A stretch of DNA of 64,000 bases from Phoma sp. XZ068 (GCA_004835665.1 RBKR01000017.1:186001-250000), one strand, 5' to 3'; shown: positions 13,201 to 24,762, counted from the stretch's first letter. Translations and numbers: made by a program. Notes: generated by a model not told the origin, from the sequence alone.

Positions 13201-14118
13201 CCACAGAAGACTGCCCTCTCGGTGGCAAAGCCGCTTATGCCGACGCTCTGGTCATCGATTCTAAACATAACACGATCCCGGCCTCGCACTTCCGCACCGC
13301 CCACACGCCTCTCCGCTCCCAAGGAGATTTCATCGCCGCATACACTGCAGCTCGCCGCATCGCCAAGGAGATCTCCCAAGATGTCGAGGCCGAAGTCTTC
13401 CCATACTCCAAGTTCTACATCTTCTTCGACCAATACACATCCATCGTCCGCCTCGCTGGGGCCCTCATCGGCTCAGCATTCGCCGCTGTACTTCTCATTA
13501 CCACCATCCTCCTTGGCTCCCTTGTTACTGGTCTCATCGTGACCCTTGTTGTTGCCATGACCATATCAGCTATCATCGGCTCCATGGCGGTCATGGGCGT
13601 CTCGCTAAACGCCGTTTCACTTGTCAACCTCATCATCTGTGTCGGCATCAGCGTCGAGTTCACCGCTCACATCGCACGCGCCTTCACATTCCCCAGCCGT
13701 GCCACAATGGAGCGTGCACCCCGCCACCGCTTCCGTGGCCGCGATGCGCGTGCATGGACTGCGATGGTGAATGTTGCCAGCAGTGTCATTAGCGGAATCA
13801 CTATCACAAAGATCCTGGGTGTTGGCGTGTTGGCCTTCACTCGCAGTAAGGTAAGTCATGACCCCTTCGCCCTTGACAAAAGCAATAGCTAATAAATGAT
13901 GACAGATCTTTGAGATATACTACTTCCGCGTGTGGGTCGCCCTCGTCCTCTGGGCATCCACACACGCTCTCATTCTCCTCCCCGTTCTGCTCAGCCTGTT
14001 TGGCGGCCAAGGCTACGTCGACCCCGAGAGCGAGGGTGGGCTGGAGCAGGATCTGAGGCGAAGACAGTATCCTGCGCTACTAGGCGATGACGACGAGGAG
14101 TATGACAGCGACGACTAG
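10245..14118 (+). CDS. NCR1: Niemann-Pick type C1 sterol transporter
   Basis: Model join(10245-13850, 13906-14118) gives 1272 residues, the normal NPC1 length; the intron is 55 bases. A signal peptide (about 1-26) precedes the cysteine-rich NPC1 N-terminal sterol-binding domain (KHEKGRCAIRGQCG, DVCC, ACPACKENFYNMFCTFTCSP). A first membrane helix lies near residue 270. Two luminal loops and 13 expected helices include a sterol-sensing domain at about 598-760 (SYIIMFLYASLALG ... VGVDNIFLIVHEFER). The C-terminal half repeats the RND-type fold. The protein sits in the vacuolar/lysosomal membrane and moves sterol from the lumen into the membrane, normally handed over by NPC2. The tail is acidic (DDDEEYDSDD) and lacks an obvious dileucine signal. 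Confidence 0.96.
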
Positions 14119-14317
14119 GAGTCGCGTGCGATTTGCATATGCATGTTTCTCTGGTGGCTGGTGCAAGTAAGGCGTCGAGACAGCGGTTCATCTTGTTGAT
14201 GATGCGAGTCAGCCACATATTGCTAATAGTTGTCACTGGGCGTGCGTATTAGATCACTTTGCCATAGAATGCTCAAAATATGATTAATACGTTATGAATG
14301 CTGTTGTATGTGCATAT

Positions 14318-15669
14318 TCAGACTTTTGATCTGTCTGGTGTAACGAGGATCTTCACATGATGATCTTTGTTTGTGATTAGCTCTTCGAACCCATTCTTTA
14401 CAATGTCATCGATGTGGATCTTGCTTGTGATCATGGTTTCGAGCCCTTTGAAGCGGCCTTGCAATTGTCAGCTTCAGGAGTTGGATCAAGAGATAATACG
14501 TGCCTGCAACAAACGCCTCGACAACATCCTTAAACTCCTCATCGTTGTACGCAAGACAACACTTGATAGTAATCTCCTTTAGCATGAACGGGTAAAACGG
14601 AATCTGCATCTACACGGCGTCAGTGTCAGTATCCAAATCGATGTAGTATAATTGCGGATGGGGACATCCTACCGGCGACCCAATCCACGCCGCAACATTC
14701 ATATATAACCCCCGATACCTCAATGCATCAACACCAGCGTCAAACCCCCTCTGACTCCCCGCACAATCAAACACAACGTCCACCCCCTCCCCACCCGTCT
14801 CCTCCCTGCACCGTCCCGCCACATCGTCGACGCCAGGCCGAACCACGACATCAGCGACTTTCTCATTCTGCGCGGCTCGCACAGCAGTCGGCTCCGAAAC
14901 AATTACTTTCCCGCATCCAAATGCACGCAGGACTATCATTACCGCCACCCCGACGGGTCCCCCACCGACTACTAAAACGCTTTTCGCGTTCCAGTCCTGC
15001 ACCTCAGTCGTCGCAATCGCATGCCACGCGACAGCCAGCGGCTCCACCAGCGCAGCGAGACTCAGATCCGCGGAGGGAGGGAGGACGTGGCACATTCGTG
15101 GGTCCACCGCGATGCGTGATGAGAAGCCTCCGCCGCTGCCGGACAGGCCTTTGAAGCCGAGGGTTTTGCAGCCGTGGGTGTGGCCGCTTGTGCAGCGGGT
15201 GCAGGAGCGGCAGAAGAGGCGGGGGTCGATGATTACGGGGGTGCCTGGCGCAAGTTGAGGGGATGATGATGGTGGGGAGGTAGGGGGAAGGATGATGCGG
15301 CCGGTGAATTCGTGGCCGAGGGTTATGGGGATGTGTTGCTTTGTTAGGGGGTGGGGGCGGGAGGGGGGAGGGCATGACATTGGGCCTGGATTGTATTAGT
15401 TTTCAATATGTATTGAGGACTGGGAGAAGGGGATGAGGTCTGAGATAGATTTGATGATGAGAAATGGTAGGGATAGAAAGAGAGCATACAGATAGAAAAT
15501 GTGAAAGGTGTGAGTCCTGTGTATACGCACCATGTTGATACTCATGTAAATCACTACCACATATACCGCACCACTCTATACCGACGAGCGCTTCATGCTC
15601 TCCCGGCTCTGCTTCATCAACATCAACAACGCGAATATCATTGCGGCCAAAATACTGTGCTGCTTTCAT
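14318..15669 (-). CDS. Zinc-dependent alcohol/polyol dehydrogenase (butanediol dehydrogenase-like)
   Basis: Model complement(join(14318-14457, 14504-14609, 14673-15385, 15531-15669)) gives 365 residues, the usual medium-chain length. Catalytic zinc ligands are visible in WCGICGSDLHEY and LGHEFTG. The structural-zinc lobe has four cysteines (LFCRSCTRCTSGHTHGC). The Rossmann nucleotide-binding motif is VVGGGPVGVAV. Overall it resembles (R,R)-butanediol/sorbitol-type dehydrogenases that use NAD(P). The third intron (14503-14458) starts with GC rather than GT; this is the only join that restores VAGRFKGLETM. The first intron is 145 bases. The 3' end nearly abuts that of NPC1 (convergent, about 200 bases apart). 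Substrate cannot be read from the sequence. Confidence 0.88.
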
Positions 15670-16270
15670 GGTGGATAGTTGGTGAGCGAGAGCATCAGAT
15701 CCGGTGGTTATAATGGTTAGCTGACTCGAATCACGATGTCAGGCCGGGGTAAAGTCGTCTCGTATCTGTGTTCATGTAGGCACACGCATGCATGTAGTAC
15801 ACGCCCACATATAGCACACGTGCGTGTGTGAACGAGTGGGGAGTGAGGGGTGGCCTGTCTTCTCCGCATTACCACGGATCGTTGCGGAGCATACAGTAAA
15901 TGGGGTTTTGCTTGGTATGCCGGACTACTCTAGCAGACGACTAGCTATAAATACCATTTGTCAATTGTACGACGGAATGTTTGGGATTGATCATGTTGCA
16001 TCAAACATTCTCGCTGATCATAGAGCACGGTGGTTCAATTGACGGCCGTGATGGGACGGGGTAGTCGCGAATCAGGCCCACCGCGGGGAGCTGCTTTCAC
16101 CGCCCTCGGTACCGGCCAATTGGAAGCTAGTGACATACATGGATGGTGGATGATGCAGGTGCACACATCACTCACACTCCAGACTTCTGAACACCATTAT
16201 TCGCTACCACTGCCCATTGTTATATTCCTTGCATTGGTGTTGGTCGCATTAGTCAGTGTATTCTTTCAGC
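15670..16270. promoter_or_regulatory. Divergent promoter region
   Basis: About 600 bases between the dehydrogenase start and the RGG-protein start on opposite strands. Short CACACGC/GTGCGTGTG runs occur around 15780-15840 and a TATAAATA string lies at about 15946-15953. No gene is seen. Confidence 0.5.
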
Positions 16271-17743
16271 ATGCTTAAATCCAGATGGGCGCCTACGGGT
16301 GACGAGGAAGCGCCAAAGCCTGCGACTGAAGCGCAGCCTGCGCCCGCGCAAGAAGAAGTAGCGCCTGCGCCAGTAAGTATACTTTTGATATCTGTGATGT
16401 TTTTCATAGACTTAATCTTCCAGGCCGTCAATGTATCCTACGATTCCACCTACAGCGACCCCTCGTTAGATCCCTTCGCCCAAACTGCAGGCACCGACGA
16501 CCTGTTCTTCGACGACGACATAACGCCGATTTCTGAGCCGGTTGTAGAGCAAAGCAGCACTCTTGGCGCAGAAGCTCCAGTGTTCGTACCTGCTCCCGAG
16601 GAGGTCGCACCACCAAGCGCGCCGCAAGCACACCTCGCCCCCAAAGCGCCGCGAGAGCCACGCAATGCCGACCGTGGAGGCCGCGGACGAGGAAGAGGTC
16701 GCGGTGAAGGACGGGGACGTGGAAGAGGAGGGCGTGGCCGCGGCGGGCCGGTTGGCGATATTAGGCTGGAGGAACAGGCAGCGAAGAACGCAGAAGCTGC
16801 AAAAGAATCGCCCGCGCCTGAGCCAACAACCGCAACCACAGAAACCAACGAGCCCCCCTCTGATGCACCCACCGGCCCCTCTGCCCCGACTACGGCCTCC
16901 GTCCGCGGCGACCGCACCCTCACCGGCGGCTCGAAGCGCACACGCCTCACAGAAGCCGAACTCAGTGCCAAGCTCGCCTCGATGCGCAGCAAGAATGAAG
17001 CCCTAGCAACCGCTCATGCGCGCGCCGAAGCAGATGCCACCGCCTTCGAGGCGCGCGAAGCCGTGCTCAAGCAGCAGGACGCCGAGCGCAAGAAGGTCGC
17101 AGCCGAGAAGCAGAAAGCAGAGCGCAAGGACAGGCAGCAGATGATGGGCGAGCGCGAGCGAAACAGGCAGCGGAAGCTCAACGCCCAGGGCGGGCGGGAG
17201 TGGGATCTCGAGAAGGAAGATGGATTCGACGGAACAGGTGAGGAGCGGAGACGGGGCGCAGCACGCGGTGCACACGGCGGCGTTTCCGCGCCGAGAGGTG
17301 CTCCCGAGGGATCTAGGGAGTTATTCGACGACGGCGGCGACGGGGGCTCGTACCGTGGCCGCGGACGAGGGAGAGGCGGGCGCGGAGGCAGAGGCGGACG
17401 CGGCGACTTCCACCACGAGTCCCGCGGTCACGAACCCCGAACCCACGAAGCAAGAGGAGGAGGAAAACAGACTTCCCAGCGCCCACCCACAGCCACAGAC
17501 TTCCCCGAGCTGCCCTCCGGACCCAAACCAACTTCTTCCGGCCCTGAAGCGCCGAAGATCAAAGAATTCTCCATCAAAGGCAAGGGCGACAACAAGGAGC
17601 CCAAGAACGAGGATATCAGGAAGACCGAACCCGAACTCAAAAAGGAAATCGACGCGCCGCCTGAGCGGCCGAGCGTTAAAAAGGTGGAGTCGTTTGGCTT
17701 GGAGCCCATGAAGAAGGGGCAGAGTTGGGCGGACGACGAGTAG
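16271..17743 (+). CDS. RGG/RG-rich putative RNA-binding protein
   Basis: Model join(16271-16372, 16424-17743) gives 473 residues. The start chosen is MLKSRWAPTGDEE. The protein is low complexity. It has an alanine/proline-rich N-terminus, an RGG block near residue 105-135, and a charged coiled-coil segment (about 205-300) rich in Ala, Lys, Glu and Arg. A second RGG block lies near 340-370, and the end is Gly-Gln-Ser-Trp-Ala-Asp-Asp-Glu. Two RGG blocks around a basic helix suggest mRNA or ribosome association, but I do not recognise the family with certainty. The 51-base intron is a multiple of three and contains no stop, so both spliced and unspliced mRNAs are translatable (see findings). Confidence 0.8.
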   Translation: MLKSRWAPTGDEEAPKPATEAQPAPAQEEVAPAPVSILLISVMFFIDLIFQAVNVSYDSTYSDPSLDPFAQTAGTDDLFFDDDITPISEPVVEQSSTLGAEAPVFVPAPEEVAPPSAPQAHLAPKAPREPRNADRGGRGRGRGRGEGRGRGRGGRGRGGPVGDIRLEEQAAKNAEAAKESPAPEPTTATTETNEPPSDAPTGPSAPTTASVRGDRTLTGGSKRTRLTEAELSAKLASMRSKNEALATAHARAEADATAFEAREAVLKQQDAERKKVAAEKQKAERKDRQQMMGERERNRQRKLNAQGGREWDLEKEDGFDGTGEERRRGAARGAHGGVSAPRGAPEGSRELFDDGGDGGSYRGRGRGRGGRGGRGGRGDFHHESRGHEPRTHEARGGGKQTSQRPPTATDFPELPSGPKPTSSGPEAPKIKEFSIKGKGDNKEPKNEDIRKTEPELKKEIDAPPERPSVKKVESFGLEPMKKGQSWADDE

Positions 17744-18245
17744 GGTGTCGTGTCTGCGTGGTGGGTGAGAAGGTGATGAAAAACATGAAAGAAGAGAATC
17801 AATACCGAAAAAATACTATGATTATGACAATGATCGTTATCGATAAATGGAGGTGATGGTGCCACTACTTATGAGTTTGCTGAGACGTAAAGCCAACGGT
17901 AGTTGTTGTCTGTGTGTATAGCTTACAGGTGCTTGCCGACTGCGGCCGTGATCACAGGTCAGAAATACATCGATGAAGTCGTGACTGAGAGATCTGATGA
18001 AACTATGTATATAACGACCGACATGTCAAGATCTTGATCACGCCTTATATATTGAAAGTCTGTGCATGATGGATATAGCACACCGATCCACCATTTGAGA
18101 GCAATGTATTTTGCAGATATGTGAGATCACGAACGAAATTGTGCAGAAGCCATCGTAGACCAGTGTAGACTGCCAAACGAAAGCAAGAGCGCCTTAGACT
18201 GTCGAAGAGGATCTAAGAAGACTTGAAAGAGAGGTTTCAAGGCCT
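17744..18245. other. Convergent intergenic region
   Basis: About 500 AT-richer bases between the 3' ends of the RGG gene and the NACHT gene. Only 3' UTR sequence is expected; nothing else is seen. Confidence 0.55.
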
Positions 18246-21200
18246 TCAGCCCGACACACTTTGAGCCGTATATTCAGCTTCCGTTTTCGTAATGAGAGAC
18301 GAAAGCTTTTGACCTCGTAGCTGCTGGATCGCGATATATACGGCTTCCGAACCTTGTGGTATCGTCTTCCATCCAATTGAAGGTACCTCAATGATATCCT
18401 CTCTGACCCAAGCATTCGGAAAATAATCACCTTCGACCCCAGCTCTCAGGCCACGACCCAGCATCCCAGACTGCTGAATCAAACGTTTTTGTTCCTGCGA
18501 CGTCCATACTGAAACGCACAGAAGCAGTACCAATCGACTTATATTTGGAGAAGGGGGTTCTAAGAATCGAACAATGGCCCACAATATTGGCTTGTAGCAG
18601 CTGTTCATGGCGAAGAGCAAAGTCCAGAATTCCTCGGGTGTAGGTTCTTCGTAAATTTCAGACGCGATCAGACCATGCCATGGGGCGCCATCGACATAGC
18701 CGCCATGAGACATTAGAATCATGATAGCGGCCAACCGCTTGTATGATTGTATCACACCCTTCGAGGTGTACCATCGGAGGCATTTAAGGGAGTTTTTTGG
18801 TCGATAATGGTTGCCGTTCAAAGACGTCTTCGCAGCAGCAGCTTCGATGAGACGTTCGCACCAGAGATCTTCACCACCCAACCATTTACCAAACTCACAA
18901 AAGAAGAAGTAGTAAGCCATAGGATCCTGAGCTTTGAGTGCATTTAGAACAGTGGCTATTAAGTCACCGTTCCAAATTGTCTCGGGAGACTGTAGTGATC
19001 CGATTCTTTGGCTCTCCTCAGGCGTGGATTTGGGGAAATCGGCAAGCGTTTTCGCAACTCTGATTACAACAGACTTGACCCCACTCGAACATGGCTGCGT
19101 ACCTGGAGACAGAGTATGCTTTATGTAAATTTGGAGAAAAGATTCGTCCAAAGCTGCAAGCAGTGACCCACAGGCGTGCTTCAAAGCCCAAGAATAGACG
19201 GCAGTACGCAAGTCCCACTGCGATATTTCACCCAAGCTCTCGTACACTCTTTTGACGTGTTCTTGGTATTTTGGTTCGGTCCATGGACGAAACTCAAAAT
19301 CAAGCTCTTTGTACCAAACGACATGAGTGAACTTCGCCCAGGCTGGATGCGAGGGCCTGAGGCATGAGCAATGTGAAACCCAGAAATCCAACACATAGTT
19401 GAGCATTGTGAATCTGCGCGCGAGAACTTCTGATGGCCGCGCCACATTAGGCAGAGCTAGTCTTAACTGTGCGTTCGAGTCGCTGGCACCCCGCCAGGAA
19501 CCGATCCACGACAGGAAACTGCGAAATACGGAAGATAAAGGAACACTTTGCCAAATCATCTCTTCAGCTAGTGCGGTATCCATATGTGGTGTGTCTGCCT
19601 TCCGGGTTACTTGAGTTTCGAAGTCAGTAAACGATAGATACGCTAGGCAAATTTCTCCGATGGCAATTTCGTTGCGCACAGGATCGAAGGATATATGCTG
19701 CGAGCTCCTAAATGAGGGCGAACAAACGTATTGCTTGGCTGTACGGTGTACGAATCGGACTGTACCATCCTGGGCGTTGTACGTGACCAAGTTTCCACAT
19801 CCGCTGACCAATCTCTCGCCGGTGGATTTCGCAATGCGGTCAGTGTGCAGATATGTGTCACTTTTTTCAAGTGCAACTGCTTCTTCTAGCTCGGACAATT
19901 GAAGCGCTCGGCGTGCTGTGGCCAGCCAACGGCAGACTCTGCGCATGCTCTCGATCTTCTCCAGTCCATTAGGCCCACGATAGATTCGTTCAACGATCCT
20001 CGAGTACGTCTCACTGAGTGATCTAGGCAGGTCCTGGAGCGACTTTCGAACTTCGTATTCTGTGGTCGCTTCTGAGAGGTCGTACAGCTGCAATCTGGCC
20101 CAGAGGAACCTAAGTGCTTCGTCAGTGACCAAATTTTATGGGAAGTGATTTTCTGAAGCTCAACTGCACAATGCTCACAACTTACATGCCCCTAGCGCCT
20201 TCGATGAGGACTTTTATGACATCTTGCTTGAGTTCTTCATTCAGGAGCAGTGGATGCGGTGAATCGAGCGAGCTCAGACTACTCTTTATTAGAAGTGCGA
20301 TGTCTCCGTCTATGGTTGCTTCTGAAAGCTGTAGTGTGCAATGGCGCTTCATAGCTTCCCTTACGCGATACTCCTCGGGGCGACTGGTGAGAAACACCTT
20401 CACACGAAGTTCCGGAATTCTGAGCAGACCATCAATCATCTGAAGTACATGCCTCTGACCCTCGTTGTCAAGCTCGTCGAGTCCATCGATTACGATTACA
20501 GTTTCCCGGAAGTCTTGGAGTAGATTCGTTAAGAACTTCACCGCATTACCGAATGGTGGTCCGTATATGTGATGTTGAAAGGGACAATAGAATTCTTTAT
20601 CAAACTTTTCCAAGGGAAGACGCTCAATGCCCTGTTTGATCAGCGAAGCCACCAAATGTATTGGATCCAAAGACAAAGGATCGGAGTAGTCGCAATAGTG
20701 ATAGCAGACTATACGCTTTGGTGTTTGCGCAGAACGCGCCAACAATTTGTCTGTTACGCTGGCTGCCACTATCGACTTCCCTGAACCAGGTATACCGAAG
20801 CAGCAAAGACATGTTGAAGTTGAAGCGGTATCCCATTGTTCAAATTCCGGTGTGTCATAGAGCCACTTGCAAGTCCCCTCTTGTCTTTGAGAGATGAGCC
20901 TCGCGTGTGCGCTCCAGTAGTTGATCGCTGGTATGGCAGCCAGTAGCTCATTGCGACGCTTTGACTGTTCGCCTCTGACTTGAACCTTATGGTTAGCTAG
21001 ATGGATCTCACGCATACGAGCGGCTTCCACCATATGCGCAAGACAGGCGTTGTCCTCAACTTGTTTTGCATGCTTACGGAAGCTCTGCATGGCGCTATCG
21101 AAGTCACGGTGATGTGTTCTCCAAGCTCCCTTCAAGGTGATCGAGAGCGGTACTCGAGCCCGTGGTCAGCATTAATTCGTCCATCTAATGAGAGACCAGA

Positions 21201-21773
21201 CGTACTGATGGACCGCATCTCCCGCGTAAAGAACTCTTTTGTAGCGACGCAGAATCGAAGCACATCTAGGTAAGCTGAGGACAGAGCGACTAGCAGGTAT
21301 TCGTGGTCGCTGAAAAGATTGAGATAGATGCGAAACCGTGGCAAAGTATCTCCAATCTGGGCAAACATGTCCACTAGTTTTTCTTGAAATCTCCCGGCTT
21401 CGCTAACCATCTGCGAGCTTAAGATGAGCACAACAGCAATCTGTTCATCAGGGACGAGACCTACATGAATCAAGACTCTGAGGCTTCCCCAGAGCGGACT
21501 CAATACTAGAGGACAAGTGTTGACATACACATCCAGAGCTTTGCCGTAATCATCGAGTGCATCAGTGAAAGAGGCAAGCCGCTCTTGCAGACGCCAAGTA
21601 CGACTCCCAACCATATGTGCTTTCAGGATTGAACTTGCGTTGTAGAAGATATTCTCGGCGGTTGCCTCCTCAAAGAGTTTGGACTCTGCTGCGGACAATC
21701 CTTGTACGAATCTGGACCTCGCTGTCTTCCAAGGCTGCGTGGGTATTGGTAGACTTGTTCGGATGGCAGACAT
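18246..21773 (-). CDS. NACHT-domain (NLR-like STAND) protein
   Basis: Model complement(join(18246-20109, 20186-21152, 21206-21773)) gives 1132 residues. The second intron is firm (RG-M|FLWARLQL). The acceptor of the first intron (CGAG) is weak and could shift by a few codons. Residues 1-200 resemble the helical N-terminal domain (DUF7708-like) that often precedes NACHT in fungi. The NTPase carries a Walker A GIPGSGKS near 309 and a Walker B VIVIDGLDEL near 410, then LTSRPE. A winged-helix region follows (about 530-650). STAND proteins oligomerise after ligand sensing and commonly act in heterokaryon incompatibility or defence. The last 450 residues show no ankyrin, WD40 or TPR repeats I can recognise, which is unusual for a sensor end. 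Confidence 0.87.
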
Positions 21774-22211
21774 GACAGGGAAACTGGATGTACCTTGATT
21801 CCCTGGTCTGATAGAGGTGTTTTTATTGATACTTAAGCATCAGGCTGAACGAGGGGCCTTCGGTCGTGTAATTTATCAAGGTGTCGTAAAGTTCAGCCTC
21901 ATCCAATCAAACGTTTACAGCGACACAAGGCACAGTAGGCGCATTTGTCTCCGGCAAAGCGTCAACAACCCACTCTCGCGTTGAGAAGTATCCCGATATC
22001 GTTCCTGTCGCGGCCTCGAGGTTATCCTTGTAGTCATGTGAATTCCTGTCCGGCTGTGAATGTTTCGCACATCTGCAACAAGCATACCGCAAAATCTCAG
22101 TATTGGTAGGTTCATAGCCGGCTGTTTCTGCTATCGGCGTGCCTTTCTCTACATTTCTCGCCGTTCCGATTAAGAAATTTAGCTGTAGCCACTACATGCA
22201 TGAGACAGTAA
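21774..22211. other. Region between NACHT promoter and reductase 3' end
   Basis: About 440 bases upstream of the NACHT gene and downstream of the aldo/keto reductase. A frame open for 91 codons lies on the minus strand at 22182-21907, just after a good acceptor (GGCTACAG). It has no start codon of its own and could be an alternative last exon of the reductase (see findings). Confidence 0.4.
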
Positions 22212-23210
22212 TCACTGCAAGAACCCAGCAAATGCTTGGCGTGTATTTACAAACCGGTTTGGGTTTGCTATTGCCCAGTCACGCACCTGCCGGACACCTT
22301 CGAGATCATGCTTCATATGCTCCGTGGACGTTGTTCCATTCAGCACCTCAACTCCAAGGTCCATCGCCAACGCATACAGTGCAGTCGGCACCGAAACTCC
22401 CGCTGCTTGTGCAAGCTCAACCACAGGCTGAGATTTGAGTAGCTTGGGGTTGCCAGTTAAGGTCCAGAACGATTGATACGTGATCCCGTGCTCTCTGCAA
22501 AATGATCGCAGCGGCCCGTCATGTCGAGTTTGGGGGTAGAAACGGTTCTGCACAACCGAAGGCTTGACTGTCGAGGTGTTGTAGAGCTCGCGCAGGACGG
22601 GAAGGGTAACATTGGAGATGCCGAGCGTCTTGATCTGATGCGGTACGTAGGTTTCTAGTATTTTCCAAGCTTGGATTGTCTGCTCCACCGTCGGCAATGG
22701 CGAGTGAAGTAGTAAGCAGTCGATATGGGACCCATCCTTGGAATTTTGCAGTGGTCGCAAGTTTGTTAGTGATGATGCAACTGAGGTATGCAGTTGGGTC
22801 TCCAATGGTGCATGCGGATCGTATGGCATATTGTTCAAGTCCTGTCCAGCTGGCGTGGTATACTTCGTCTGAACGTAGACGTCATCTCGTGACACCAACC
22901 CTTCCGTGTACGCCTCACGGAGCGCCTCGCCCACCAAGGGCTCCTGGTAGTGCTTCGGTTGTGCGGCTGTGTCGACACGCCGAAAGCCTTGTTTGAGAGC
23001 TTCCTTTACCAGAGTTTTGGTCTGGTCTTTCTTCCAAGCTGTGCCATATGTGAATGCAGGCTTGTCATCAGCGAGGCGCGAATGGGCATTGAATGGTGAT
23101 GCAGAAGCCATATTGTGAGTGAAACCTTGAGAAACGATTGTAACACCGCCTTTCAAGCAACGTGAAGTAGCGGGATATATGGATGGTCTTAATTGACGCG
23201 TAACGAACAT
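22212..23210 (-). CDS. Aldo/keto reductase
   Basis: Single-exon model of 332 residues. The first ATG is at 23210, but an in-frame ATG about 33 codons later (MASASPFNAHS) has a better context and gives a more usual N-terminus; the extra leader is basic and could target mitochondria. The (alpha/beta)8 barrel shows the AKR tetrad: Asp in RRVDTA, Tyr in KHYQEPLVG, Lys in VQTKYT and His in LLLHSP. GISNVTL is the typical beta-strand 6 motif. Members reduce aldehydes or ketones with NADPH. Length and sequence fit small cytosolic AKRs. Substrate unknown. Confidence 0.88.
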   Translation of the reverse strand: MFVTRQLRPSIYPATSRCLKGGVTIVSQGFTHNMASASPFNAHSRLADDKPAFTYGTAWKKDQTKTLVKEALKQGFRRVDTAAQPKHYQEPLVGEALREAYTEGLVSRDDVYVQTKYTTPAGQDLNNMPYDPHAPLETQLHTSVASSLTNLRPLQNSKDGSHIDCLLLHSPLPTVEQTIQAWKILETYVPHQIKTLGISNVTLPVLRELYNTSTVKPSVVQNRFYPQTRHDGPLRSFCREHGITYQSFWTLTGNPKLLKSQPVVELAQAAGVSVPTALYALAMDLGVEVLNGTTSTEHMKHDLEGVRQVRDWAIANPNRFVNTRQAFAGFLQ

Positions 23211-23476
23211 TAATAGGACTGAGCAGGAATCTTGGCTGTTGGTGATTGTTTACAAGAGCACGTGGTGAGGCTCAAGGAACATCCTGACGTAACCTCCGAG
23301 GCCCGATTTCAGGGTCCAGTCAGCCCCACCAATCCCGCGATGCCGTGATTGCGAAAGTGCTGGAAGCTTACCCATCAACCTCACGATTCACACCCTACAC
23401 TCCTGCTACAAGCCAGATCTCATCCAGTGTTTTCGACTCATCTGCACTGCCATCTCACAACACCACACGAGTCACA

Positions 23477-24291
23477 ATGGTCCGCCCTACAGGTCCCCGC
23501 GATCCTATCGCTGGGCCTGATACCCCACAACCGCCTTTCCCCCTCAAGCTACGCGGGCCTGTAATCAAGGGCTTCGGACGGGGCAGCAAAGAGGTAAATA
23601 AACCCAACTGCAACATATCCAACACACTAACCCCTCCCAGCTAGGCATCCCAACAGCCAACATCCCGCTGTCCGGCCTCTCCATAAACGGACATTCAGAC
23701 CTAGACTCAGGCATCTATTACGGCTTCTGCACCCTCGACCACTCCACCATCTCCAAAAACAGCACCAGCGTCACCAGTGCCACCTCCGACACCTCCAACC
23801 CCAGCAAATCCTCCTCCCACGCCGTCCAAGACCTCAAATACGCGCCCTCCACCCCAACCACATCGCGCTCCCCCGTCTACCCCACCGTGCTTAGCATCGG
23901 ATACAACCCGTACTACAAGAACACGACGCGCAGCATCGAGATCCACATCCTTGCCAACTTTGCCTCGGATTTCTACGGCGCGGAGCTCTCGCTCATTATC
24001 CTGGGCTTTATACGGCCGGAGTTCGATTACGTGAGTAAGGACGCGCTGGTTGAGGATATCAGGGAGGATATACGGATATCGCAGCGGAGTTTGGCGAGGC
24101 CGGCGTACCAGGCGTGTAAAGAGGATGCGTGGTTGAGGGGGGAGGGCGAGGGACATGTTACTGCGCATGGTGAGGGAGAGGCGCTGACGAACGGGGAGCA
24201 GAATGGGGAGGATGAGAGGGAGAATGTGGAGCTTGTGCCGGGGGATCAGGGACAGAAAGATGAGGTGGCTGTGAGTGCGATGCCGAGTTAG
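23477..24291 (+). CDS. FMN1: Riboflavin kinase
   Basis: Model join(23477-23593, 23641-24291) gives 255 residues; the intron is 47 bases. The start is MVRPTGPRDPI. The core reads GFGRGSKELGIPTANIP, containing the PTAN Mg-ATP motif of riboflavin kinases, then GIYYGF, then SIGYNPYYKN and EIHIL with the catalytic region. The enzyme phosphorylates riboflavin to FMN with ATP. A serine/threonine-rich insertion (about residues 70-100) and an acidic, glycine-rich C-terminal tail (about 205-255) extend the usual 180-200-residue core. FMN is also the precursor for FAD, which the flavoenzyme at 54-1976 would need, but no regulatory link is visible. Confidence 0.93.
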
Positions 24292-24762
24292 ACGAGTAGA
24301 GGTACGATGACCAGACAACGAGTCGCAAGCCTTTTATTAAGTATTACTAAGTGCTGGGTGGAATGCAAAGATAGACGACATCACGATATAGATCCCGTAC
24401 CGTCAACGGAAATCTGTAAATAGGAGAAATGCAAATATGTTCGATGAAAAGAGGCTCTAGTGAAGTAATGAAGAAAACCCAGGTGGTATCCCAGAATGCC
24501 ATGATCCAGCCTTGAACGCCGAAGTTTAAGACAACCCTCTTTTAGAACCCATTAACCATTACCCAAATTGGTATGCGATGCACACATGAAAGAAGAGAAA
24601 AGAGGACCGAAGGCCCCCAGAAATGTGACTTCGCCTCGTTGAAATCCAATTGTAACGTATTATCGTCGTCAGAGCGCGGGGTTCAGTCATCAATCCGTAT
24701 CCCCAATGATGATCGCCAGTGACCAAATCGATGCGTCCTCAAAAGAAAGAACTCGAATGATC
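24292..24762. other. Convergent intergenic region
   Basis: About 470 bases between the 3' ends of riboflavin kinase and the AcuK homologue. Only 3' UTR is expected and nothing else is seen. Confidence 0.55.
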
